Below, piece by piece: positions 1 to 7,130 of a stretch of DNA of 8,483 nucleotides; positions within the stretch are counted from its first letter, which is position 1; every line of letters begins with the position of its first letter. This DNA comes from an uncultured Prevotella sp. (lineage in GTDB: Bacteria; Bacteroidota; Bacteroidia; Bacteroidales; Bacteroidaceae). A program made the position numbers and the translations under genes. Where the stretch lies: NCBI GenBank assembly GCA_945827565.1, contig CALZNR010000040.1, positions 1-8,483 on the forward strand, in the 5' to 3' direction. The notes under the pieces were generated by a model. The model made no database searches. It was not told the DNA's origin and saw only the letters and a list, made by a program, of their open reading frames with translations.

Positions 1-284
1 TTTGCCATGAACTGAAGAATATCCTCACGGTTATTTCCCAACACAAGCGTAATAAACTGTTCTGAAAGCTGGGAGGTATCATCTCCACATGCCATCATCA
101 GCAACTTTTTCTTTGTGTCTTTAGGAAGCATGGGATTATCTATCGTGGACCTAAGCCCGGGCACATCTATGAAGTTTTTTGCAAGAACCATCATTTCACG
201 ATACACAGTATCTTCAAGTTTTGCGCCGATAGCTGCCTTGAGCAACGCACGGGCATATCTCACCGATATTACTCCTACATTCAT
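1..284 (-). CDS. atpH: F1Fo ATP synthase subunit delta, N-terminal part (runs off left edge)
   Basis: Subunit delta sits on top of the F1 head and joins it to the b-subunit peripheral stalk. I translated this by hand: ATG at 284-282 opens a stop-free frame of 94 codons to the window edge, beginning MNVGVISVRYARALLKAA. The YARAL motif near the N-terminus and a later DNPMLP segment (about residues 49-54) are typical of the OSCP/delta N-terminal helical domain. The usual length is about 180 residues, so roughly half is visible. The start lies 6 bp after the atpF stop. The other nearby ATG, at 280-278, meets a stop at once and cannot be used. Its position after atpF matches the standard b-delta-alpha-gamma order, so atpA and atpG are expected beyond the edge. 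Identification is firm; the C-terminal half is not seen. Confidence 0.93.
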   Translation of the reverse strand, partial: MNVGVISVRYARALLKAAIGAKLEDTVYREMMVLAKNFIDVPGLRSTIDNPMLPKDTKKKLLMMACGDDTSQLSEQFITLVLGNNREDILQFMA

Positions 285-290
285 ACGCCT

Positions 291-806
291 TTACTCTTTA
301 TCTTCAACTGAAATTTCATCCAACAGCCGATCGATGATCTCCATCTGGTTGGCTTCCGAGGAGAGTTCCCTACGAAGAATCTTCTCAGCCACCCTTACAG
401 ATAGTTCTGCCACCTGAACTCGCAACTCGCTGATGGCCGCCTGCTTTTGACTCTCAATCTCTGCTTTGGCATTGCTAATAAGACGGCTGGCTTCCTCTTG
501 GGCTTTGCTTTGTGCCTGTGCCACAATGGCATCACGAGTTTCAGCCGCCTCACTCAACAATTGCGCCTGTTTCTGACGAGCCTCCTGAAGCATGCTTTCT
601 CCCTCTTTTTGGATATTAGCCAAACGCTCAGATGCTTCTTGAGCTTTCTGCAAGCTATCATCAATGTAGCGTTTGCGTTTCTCAACCATATCAATGATTA
701 CAGGAAAACCAAACTTGCCTACAAAGAAGAAAACTACCAAGAATGCCAAAAGCATCCAAAAGAGCAATCCCAAATCGGGAGTCAGTATTGATGGCAAATT
801 TTCCAT
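291..806 (-). CDS. atpF: F1Fo ATP synthase subunit b
   Basis: Subunit b forms the peripheral stalk that holds F1 against the membrane rotor; two copies are usual when there is a single b gene. The 171-residue product has one N-terminal membrane helix (about residues 10-35, rich in Leu, Phe and Val). A long, charged, Ala/Glu/Gln-rich helix follows from about residue 40 to 150, with the heptad-like pattern of the stalk coiled coil. The KILRREL segment near residues 142-148 is characteristic of the delta-binding C-terminal part. The length is normal (E. coli 156). It lies 38 bp after atpE and 6 bp before atpH. There is no second b-type gene (b') in the visible part, so a homodimeric stalk is inferred. 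I see no clear Shine-Dalgarno; the 38-bp gap is AT-rich. Confidence 0.97.
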   Translation of the reverse strand: MENLPSILTPDLGLLFWMLLAFLVVFFFVGKFGFPVIIDMVEKRKRYIDDSLQKAQEASERLANIQKEGESMLQEARQKQAQLLSEAAETRDAIVAQAQSKAQEEASRLISNAKAEIESQKQAAISELRVQVAELSVRVAEKILRRELSSEANQMEIIDRLLDEISVEDKE

Positions 807-844
807 TGTATATAGTTAAATATTCAAAACATATTTTTCTCTTC

Positions 845-1087
845 TTACTTGATAAGGAACGCACAAGCAGCCACTGCAAAGAGAGCAACACCTTCAACAA
901 ACGCAGAAGTAAGAATCATGTTTGTCTGTATCTTGCCTGTTGCCTCAGGCTGACGTGCAATAGCATCCATGGCACTACCACCTATCTTACCAATACCAAT
1001 ACCTGCACCCAAAGTTGCAATACCAGCTCCCAAACCGCAGCCCAGCTGTGCCAGACCTTCAGCGGCCAATAATGTTGAAATAATCAT
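845..1087 (-). CDS. atpE: F1Fo ATP synthase subunit c (proton-type rotor ring)
   Basis: Subunit c is the two-helix hairpin that forms the membrane rotor ring. The 80-residue product has a Gly-rich first helix with alternating glycines (about residues 16-37). The polar loop RQPE is at residues 45-48, and the second helix carries the ion-binding carboxylate Glu65 in the SAFVEGVALF segment. Aligned by eye on RQPEA with the Na+-binding c subunit of Ilyobacter tartaricus (recalled from memory), the Gln32 ligand is Ile32 here and the Ser66/Thr67 pair is Gly66/Val67. The site therefore lacks the Na+ ligands, and proton coupling is inferred. The start at 1087 is 44 bp after the atpB stop. The gap has no obvious terminator, so the gene belongs to the atp operon. 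Length and motifs are normal for the family. Confidence 0.98.
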   Translation of the reverse strand: MIISTLLAAEGLAQLGCGLGAGIATLGAGIGIGKIGGSAMDAIARQPEATGKIQTNMILTSAFVEGVALFAVAACAFLIK

Positions 1088-1131
1088 AATTACAAATATT
1101 TAAGTTGTTAATGTATTATTTTGTCCTCTTG

Positions 1132-2190
1132 TTATTCTGCATGGTGCTCCTTGTGTGCCTGTCCAATAAACACAGCGCTCAGCATTGTAAAGACGTATGC
1201 CTGTACAAAAGCTACAAGCGTTTCAAGTGCATACATGAAAAGCATCATTATAACACCAAAAACGTTCAAACCATAACCAAAACTACTATCACCCATAGTC
1301 CATCCTAAAAAGATTACACAAGTGAAACTCAATATCACTGCATGCCCTGCCATCATGTTTGCGAAGAGACGAATCATCAGTGCAAAAGGTTTAGTAAAGA
1401 TACCAAACAACTCTATGACTGGCATTAAAGGAACAGGATAGGCTTTCAAGAATATAGGCACCTCTGGCCAAAATATCTCCTTCCAATACTCCCTGTTACC
1501 AAAAAGATTCACAGCAAGCATTGTACATACAGCGAGGAACAGTGTGACATTTATATTGCCAGTAACATTGGAACCACCAGGGAATACAGGAAACAATCCA
1601 ACCAAATTGATAAAGAAAATCAAGAAGAAGACTGTTAACAGATAGGGGGCATACTTTCTGTAGTGTTTTTCTCCGATAGATGGACGAATCACGTCATCAT
1701 GGATAGACATTACCAACATCTCCATCGTGCCAACAAAACCTTTAGGAGCCATACTCTTCTCATCACGTTTCTTGTACCAACAAGCACATGACATGAATAT
1801 CACAATCATCAGAACAACGACAATCCATATCTGGACTGCAATCTTTGTCAAACTTAAGTCAATCGGTCTTTCTGTCGTTCCATCGGGCATTTTCTCATAG
1901 ATTTTGCCATGATGAGCTGTATCAAAGTAGAACGGAGCTGGTAATGTGTGTGCATCACAGATCACCCACTCCCCAGTTTGACCACTTCTAACAATGATGG
2001 GCAAGAGAATGCTTATATGCTTTCCATTGTACGTAGCTATGTGCCACTCATAAGCATCGGCAAGGTGTTCCATTACAATCTCTGGAATATTCAAACCACC
2101 ATCAGTATTCTCCGATGCCATCGCAGATGAAGGCAGAACTGCCATCAAGACCAATAAAATTACCGATCGTATATATCTCATCTTGCACAT
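1132..2190 (-). CDS. atpB: F1Fo ATP synthase subunit a, with signal peptide and extended N-terminus
   Basis: Subunit a supplies the two ion half-channels beside the c-ring. The essential arginine is Arg274 in RLFANMMAGH (E. coli Arg210), and Gln330 in FVQAYVF matches E. coli Gln252. His283 and Glu323 occupy the positions of the E. coli Glu219/His245 pair with the residues exchanged, a swap known from other lineages. At 352 residues it is about 80 longer than E. coli subunit a. The extra length is N-terminal: a signal-peptide-like stretch (residues 1-25, basic start, hydrophobic core, AMA before Ser26), then a soluble segment of about 85-90 residues containing EWHI, before the first membrane helix near 116-136. 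The start at 2190 lies 6 bp after the upstream stop. ATG at 2181 (349 residues) would also keep the signal peptide and cannot be excluded. Confidence 0.97.
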   Translation of the reverse strand: MCKMRYIRSVILLVLMAVLPSSAMASENTDGGLNIPEIVMEHLADAYEWHIATYNGKHISILLPIIVRSGQTGEWVICDAHTLPAPFYFDTAHHGKIYEKMPDGTTERPIDLSLTKIAVQIWIVVVLMIVIFMSCACWYKKRDEKSMAPKGFVGTMEMLVMSIHDDVIRPSIGEKHYRKYAPYLLTVFFLIFFINLVGLFPVFPGGSNVTGNINVTLFLAVCTMLAVNLFGNREYWKEIFWPEVPIFLKAYPVPLMPVIELFGIFTKPFALMIRLFANMMAGHAVILSFTCVIFLGWTMGDSSFGYGLNVFGVIMMLFMYALETLVAFVQAYVFTMLSAVFIGQAHKEHHAE

Positions 2191-2196
2191 TTGTCG

Positions 2197-2613
2197 TTAT
2201 AGTTTATTAAGTTTATCACCACCGTTGGATACATAAGAAAAAAATATTGAATGCATGCCCAGCATTACAAAGTAATATGCAAGAAACACCACAACGAAAT
2301 TCTTCATTCCAAACTTATCCGATAATGTGATATAATAGACGAATAAAAGTCCCAATGCCAATAACATGCGGAAGCCTGAAACTGCAGTATAGAAAGTGGT
2401 TAATTGCTCAGGGGCCTTATATGCCACTTTGCGCCAAATCAAAATTTCAAGCACATTGAATACAAGCAAAAAAATCACACTGACTAAAGCAGGTAACAAC
2501 AGTCCTTGGAATTCTCCCATGATGGCAACAGCATATACTATCGCTGAAACAACGGACATCAGTCCGATACTCCACAAGAGATATCTTCCACACAATCTGT
2601 TGAGGTATTTCAT
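2197..2613 (-). CDS. Four-helix membrane protein in the atpI position (function unproven)
   Basis: This is a small integral membrane protein of 138 residues if ATG at 2613 is used. GTG at 2619, which overlaps the last base of the atpC stop, would add two residues; I prefer ATG because GTG starts are uncommon in this phylum. Hydrophobic segments near residues 15-33, 37-60, 79-97 and 104-126 suggest four membrane helices, with a basic N-terminus (KYLNRLCGR) and a polar tail. It lies between atpC and atpB, with 6 bp to atpB. In many bacteria that position, just before subunit a, holds atpI, a membrane protein linked to c-ring assembly or Mg2+ supply. I see no motif that proves AtpI homology, and four helices are more than the two of some AtpI proteins. 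A role in assembling this ATP synthase is inferred from position only. Confidence 0.85.
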   Translation of the reverse strand: MKYLNRLCGRYLLWSIGLMSVVSAIVYAVAIMGEFQGLLLPALVSVIFLLVFNVLEILIWRKVAYKAPEQLTTFYTAVSGFRMLLALGLLFVYYITLSDKFGMKNFVVVFLAYYFVMLGMHSIFFSYVSNGGDKLNKL

Positions 2614-2618
2614 ACGCA

Positions 2619-2876
2619 CTACAATTCTACACAGAGATTCACCTCATTATTTTGGACCTCGACAAATCCACCAGAGATAGTCATTTCCTTTCTTCCTTCA
2701 TTGACAGGATCATAAACCAAACGTCCAGATACAAGCGAAGAAATGAGTGGAGCGTGATTTGGGTAAACTTGAAACTCACCTACCATGCCCGGCACCGTCA
2801 CACTACTAACATCTCCAACAAAGACTATCTTCTCTGGTGAAACGATCCTCAGCCTTAAAGTCATATCAACATTCAT
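2619..2876 (-). CDS. atpC: F1Fo ATP synthase subunit epsilon, short form
   Basis: Epsilon is part of the central stalk and contacts gamma and the c-ring. The 85-residue product is essentially the N-terminal beta-sandwich domain: LRIVSPEKIVFVGDV at about residues 8-22, VTVPGMVGEFQVYPNHAPLI at 26-45, and the SGGFVEV strand at 68-74. It stops where the E. coli protein (139 residues) continues into a two-helix C-terminal domain. That domain mediates auto-inhibition and nucleotide sensing in several bacteria, so neither activity is expected here. The stop is a clean TAG immediately followed by the next gene, so this is not a frameshift. The start at 2876 is 6 bp after the atpD stop; Met5 (2864) is a less likely alternative. 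The epsilon family is clear. Confidence 0.95.
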   Translation of the reverse strand: MNVDMTLRLRIVSPEKIVFVGDVSSVTVPGMVGEFQVYPNHAPLISSLVSGRLVYDPVNEGRKEMTISGGFVEVQNNEVNLCVEL

Positions 2877-2882
2877 TGAGCA

Positions 2883-4513
<1,631 letters not shown>

Positions 4514-4543
4514 CAAAGTTAACAAAAAACTTAGATATTCAAT
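4514..4543 (-). promoter_or_regulatory. Bacteroidota-type promoter of the atp operon
   Basis: On the minus strand TAACTTTG (4521-4514) is an exact match to the Bacteroidota -7 box TAnnTTTG. ATTG (4543-4540) lies 18 bp upstream and matches the -33 box TTTG in three of four bases. The known spacing is about 19 bp. It lies about 105 bp before atpD in the only long non-coding region of the window, and downstream of the pfkA terminator candidate. Transcription would start near 4508. Recognition is by consensus alone. Confidence 0.65.
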
Positions 4544-4568
4544 TCTTTATTGCACTTTTTTCAATCAT

Positions 4569-4600
4569 AAAAAACCAAAATAACCATTCTTTGTTACTTT
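4569..4600 (-). terminator. Weak intrinsic-terminator-like hairpin after pfkA
   Basis: On the minus strand AAAGTAAC (4600-4593) and GTTATTTT (4584-4577) can form an 8-bp stem with an 8-nt loop. Two G's and then six T's (4574-4569) follow. It lies 23 nt after the pfkA stop and upstream of the atp promoter, which is the right place for termination. The stem has only one G-C pair and one G-U pair, so it would be weak and some read-through into atp is possible. Confidence 0.35.
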
Positions 4601-4623
4601 TCGACAATATAAATAGGAACAAA

Positions 4624-5601
4624 TCAGATACTCAGTTCGTCCAACACTTTGATGAGTTTCATATCTAACGGTTTGTCCGTTCTGATGGCATCACTAAAAG
4701 GCACATACACAACCTCATTATTTCTAACGCCAACCATAACATTACGCTGTCCTTGCATAATAGCTTCTATTGCACCCACACCTGTTCTACTTGCCAATAT
4801 ACGGTCATGTGCAGTAGGTCTTCCACCGCGCTGTAAATGTCCTAAAATAGACACACGTACATCAAAGTGAGGAAATTCTTTTTTCACTCGGTCTGCGTAA
4901 TACAACGCACCGCATTTCGGACTTTCAGACACAATAACAATACAACTTTTCTTCGATTTGCGAATACCGCGCTCCATAAAGCGAGCCAACTGGTCAACAT
5001 CAGTTGAATCTTCTGGTATGATTGCCGCTTCTGCACCACTGGCAATAGCACTATTCTGCGCCAAAAAACCTGCATCTCTACCCATTACTTCTATAAAGAA
5101 TATTCGTTCGTGACTTTGCGCTGTATCACGTATTCTATCCACGCACTCAACTATGGTGTTCATGGTGGTGTCATAACCAATGGTAGAATCAGTACCATAC
5201 AGGTCATTGTCTATTGTTCCTGGTAGTCCGATACAGCATACATCATACTCCGCTGCAAAATCTCGAGCACCGGTCAACGAGCCATTACCTCCTATCACCA
5301 CCAGTGCATCAATTTCTTCTTTCTGCATCGTCTCATATGCCTTCTGTTTCCCCTCTGGTGTCATAAACTCCATACTACGAGCAGTTTTCAAGATAGTACC
5401 TCCCTGCATAATAATGCCACTAACATTCTCCGTCGTAAATGATTTAACCTCTCCATTTATCAGACCATCATATCCACGATAAATGCCCTTGATGTTAAAG
5501 CCATTACAAATACCTGCACGTGTCACGGCTCTGATTGCAGCATTCATACCTGGTGCATCACCACCTGAAGTAAGTATTCCAATTGTTTTAATTCTTCCCA
5601 T
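4624..5601 (-). CDS. pfkA: ATP-dependent 6-phosphofructokinase
   Basis: PfkA phosphorylates fructose 6-phosphate to fructose 1,6-bisphosphate, the committed step of glycolysis, in the cytoplasm. The 325-residue length is normal (E. coli 320). Motifs in order: [16 protein letters not shown] at 9-24, GGNGSLTGA at 104-112, PGTIDND at 127-133 with catalytic Asp131, EVMGRDAG at 171-178, and GHLQRGGRP at 254-262. Gly107 and Gly128, at the positions that distinguish ATP- from PPi-dependent enzymes (Asp and Lys in the latter), indicate use of ATP. Asn106 stands where E. coli has the metal-site Asp103. The start at 5601 is supported by AAGGAG 8 nt upstream. It follows the antiporter gene by 32 bp, so the two are probably co-transcribed. 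A terminator-like hairpin follows the TGA stop. Confidence 0.97.
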   Translation of the reverse strand: MGRIKTIGILTSGGDAPGMNAAIRAVTRAGICNGFNIKGIYRGYDGLINGEVKSFTTENVSGIIMQGGTILKTARSMEFMTPEGKQKAYETMQKEEIDALVVIGGNGSLTGARDFAAEYDVCCIGLPGTIDNDLYGTDSTIGYDTTMNTIVECVDRIRDTAQSHERIFFIEVMGRDAGFLAQNSAIASGAEAAIIPEDSTDVDQLARFMERGIRKSKKSCIVIVSESPKCGALYYADRVKKEFPHFDVRVSILGHLQRGGRPTAHDRILASRTGVGAIEAIMQGQRNVMVGVRNNEVVYVPFSDAIRTDKPLDMKLIKVLDELSI

Positions 5602-5607
5602 AATAAT

Positions 5608-5615
5608 CTCTCCTT
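5608..5615 (-). promoter_or_regulatory. Strong Shine-Dalgarno for pfkA
   Basis: AAGGAGAG (minus strand, 5615-5608) lies just before the pfkA ATG at 5601, with 8 nt between AAGGAG and the start codon. It fixes the start choice. It stands out because the other genes in the window have no comparable Shine-Dalgarno, which is usual for Bacteroidota. Confidence 0.75.
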
Positions 5616-5633
5616 ATTTTTCTTTTTACCTAA

Positions 5634-7049
5634 CTACCTCATTATAAAATATTCTAAAAACAGAACGAGATAACCCAACAGCCATCCCACACAGACTTTC
5701 CACGTACAATGTTTAAGATACCAGGACACCTTCATCCGTTCCATTTTCATCAATGCCAAACCACCTACGTTGGCAAAACAGAAAAAACAGCCACCTACTC
5801 CTGTGGAATATGCAATAATCTTCCAAAAGATTCCATTCTGCATAAAACATGACAAGTAATCAGCATCCGCCCACTGGTTCAGATTCCCATCCATGACAGG
5901 ATACATATAAATGCTTGTCACTGCAATGGCAAATGTATCAATAATTCCACTCAGTACACCCACGATAAGTCCAAATCCCCATACGTTATGCAATTGATAG
6001 TCAACGTATTCTGCCAACAGAGAGAAGATGCCTGTCTCATAGACGACACCTATACCAAGCATCACCGCCAAAACAAACAGCATCTGCTGAATAGTGCCGT
6101 ATTGTAAAGCTGCTGGCATACGGTTGCCAGTAGTCATCTGATCAGCACCATAAAGTTTCCGATTGAACACCTCGTTTACAACCCATAGGATAGACAGCAC
6201 GCAGAGCGCACCAACAAAAGGGCTGAGTTTTGTAATATTATGAAATGTAGGTATAAACCATAGACCTCCGATTCCTACCAGCAACATCACAATCCTTTGC
6301 CAGCGATTCAAATTGGTATCATCACCGCGATAGGGTGCCATGTGCCATTCCAAATCCAGTCTGTCGGGCAATGATCTTCCTATCAAGTATGTGAACACCA
6401 CCCACGCTGTTACTGCTGGAAGGAAAAGATAAGCCGAGAAATTAGTTGCAGTAACTGCTCCGTTTCCCCACATCACCACGCTGGCAGGATCACCTATAAC
6501 AGTAAAACTACCACCGGTGTTGGCAGCCAATACCACCGCAGAACCTATAAGCATGCGTTGTTTCCTGTTTTGCACCACATTTCTCATGATTACAAGCATC
6601 ATGACAGTGGTTGTCAGATTGTCCAAATTAGCAGAGATAACAAATGTCGCAATCGTAATGGTCCACAGTAATCGTTTACTGTTCCTTGTTCGTATCCACT
6701 CTGAGATAAAATCAAAGCATCCGTTATTGTTCAGTATCTCTATAATCGACATGGTGGAAAGCAAGAACAACAACACCGCTGCTGCTTTTCCCACATGATT
6801 TAAGAAAATATCGTCATAGATGTAATACTTTACATTGTTGCTGTTCGGCAACTCTCCTGAAAGAAAATCCAAAAATCCTCGAGCGTGCTGACTCATCACA
6901 AAATCAGTACCGTATGAGATATACATCACCCATCCCACCGTACATACAAACATGGCAATGGCTGCTCTGTTGACACGCGTGATGTGCGAAGTACCTATCA
7001 GCAAATACCCCACCAACAGCAATACAACGATGATAAATGCCATATTCAT
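5634..7049 (-). CDS. nhaD: NhaD-type Na+/H+ antiporter (ion transporter superfamily)
   Basis: This is a polytopic inner-membrane protein of 471 residues with about 10-13 hydrophobic segments. NhaD proteins exchange cytoplasmic Na+ (or Li+) for protons. The characteristic first-half motif ISANLDNLTTTVMM is at 138-151, with Asp143 and Asn144 in the membrane. AANTGGSFTVIGDPAS is at 175-190, matching the Gly-rich, IGD-containing re-entrant segment of the NhaD/ArsB/SLC13-like superfamily. The second half repeats the pattern in weaker form: LSGIIDTFAIAV at 366-377, then STGVGGCFFCFANVGG at 415-430. These motifs favour NhaD over SLC13 dicarboxylate carriers, but the substrate is inferred from family membership. 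The start at 7049 has an in-frame alternative at 7043 (MAFII). It is followed after 32 bp by pfkA. Confidence 0.82.
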   Translation of the reverse strand: MNMAFIIVVLLLVGYLLIGTSHITRVNRAAIAMFVCTVGWVMYISYGTDFVMSQHARGFLDFLSGELPNSNNVKYYIYDDIFLNHVGKAAAVLLFLLSTMSIIEILNNNGCFDFISEWIRTRNSKRLLWTITIATFVISANLDNLTTTVMMLVIMRNVVQNRKQRMLIGSAVVLAANTGGSFTVIGDPASVVMWGNGAVTATNFSAYLFLPAVTAWVVFTYLIGRSLPDRLDLEWHMAPYRGDDTNLNRWQRIVMLLVGIGGLWFIPTFHNITKLSPFVGALCVLSILWVVNEVFNRKLYGADQMTTGNRMPAALQYGTIQQMLFVLAVMLGIGVVYETGIFSLLAEYVDYQLHNVWGFGLIVGVLSGIIDTFAIAVTSIYMYPVMDGNLNQWADADYLSCFMQNGIFWKIIAYSTGVGGCFFCFANVGGLALMKMERMKVSWYLKHCTWKVCVGWLLGYLVLFLEYFIMR

Positions 7050-7066
7050 ATTTCGGAATTTTACAG

Positions 7067-7074
7067 CAAAATTA
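7067..7074 (-). promoter_or_regulatory. Candidate -7 box upstream of the antiporter gene
   Basis: TAATTTTG (minus strand, 7074-7067) matches the Bacteroidota -7 consensus TAnnTTTG exactly. No good -33 TTTG lies at the right distance: TTCG at 7095-7092 is 17 bp upstream, and a true TTTG at 7090-7087 is too close. Transcription would begin about 10 nt before the ATG at 7049, leaving a very short leader. The AT-rich context makes a chance match possible. Confidence 0.35.
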
Positions 7075-7130
7075 AAAATATTTATTCAAAACGAACCATT
7101 CTTGATAAAAAAGTACATTAAAATTTTGCT

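Noticed and set aside
115..791. Open frames on the plus strand across atpF and atpH
   Set aside because: They lie antisense to well-recognised ATP synthase genes, show no family resemblance and have low-quality, Ser- and Cys-rich translations.
845..1087. Na+-coupled ATP synthase
   Set aside because: The c subunit lacks the Gln and Ser/Thr ligands of known Na+-binding rings, leaving only the glutamate.
2619..2876. atpC as a frameshifted or broken full-length epsilon gene
   Set aside because: The next gene starts at once after the stop and encodes a membrane protein in another frame, with no remnant of the epsilon helical domain.
4576..4583. A second -7-like box (TTATTTTG, minus strand) in the pfkA-atpD spacer
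   Set aside because: It mismatches TAnnTTTG at the second base and lies inside the terminator-like hairpin; the exact match at 4521-4514 is better placed.
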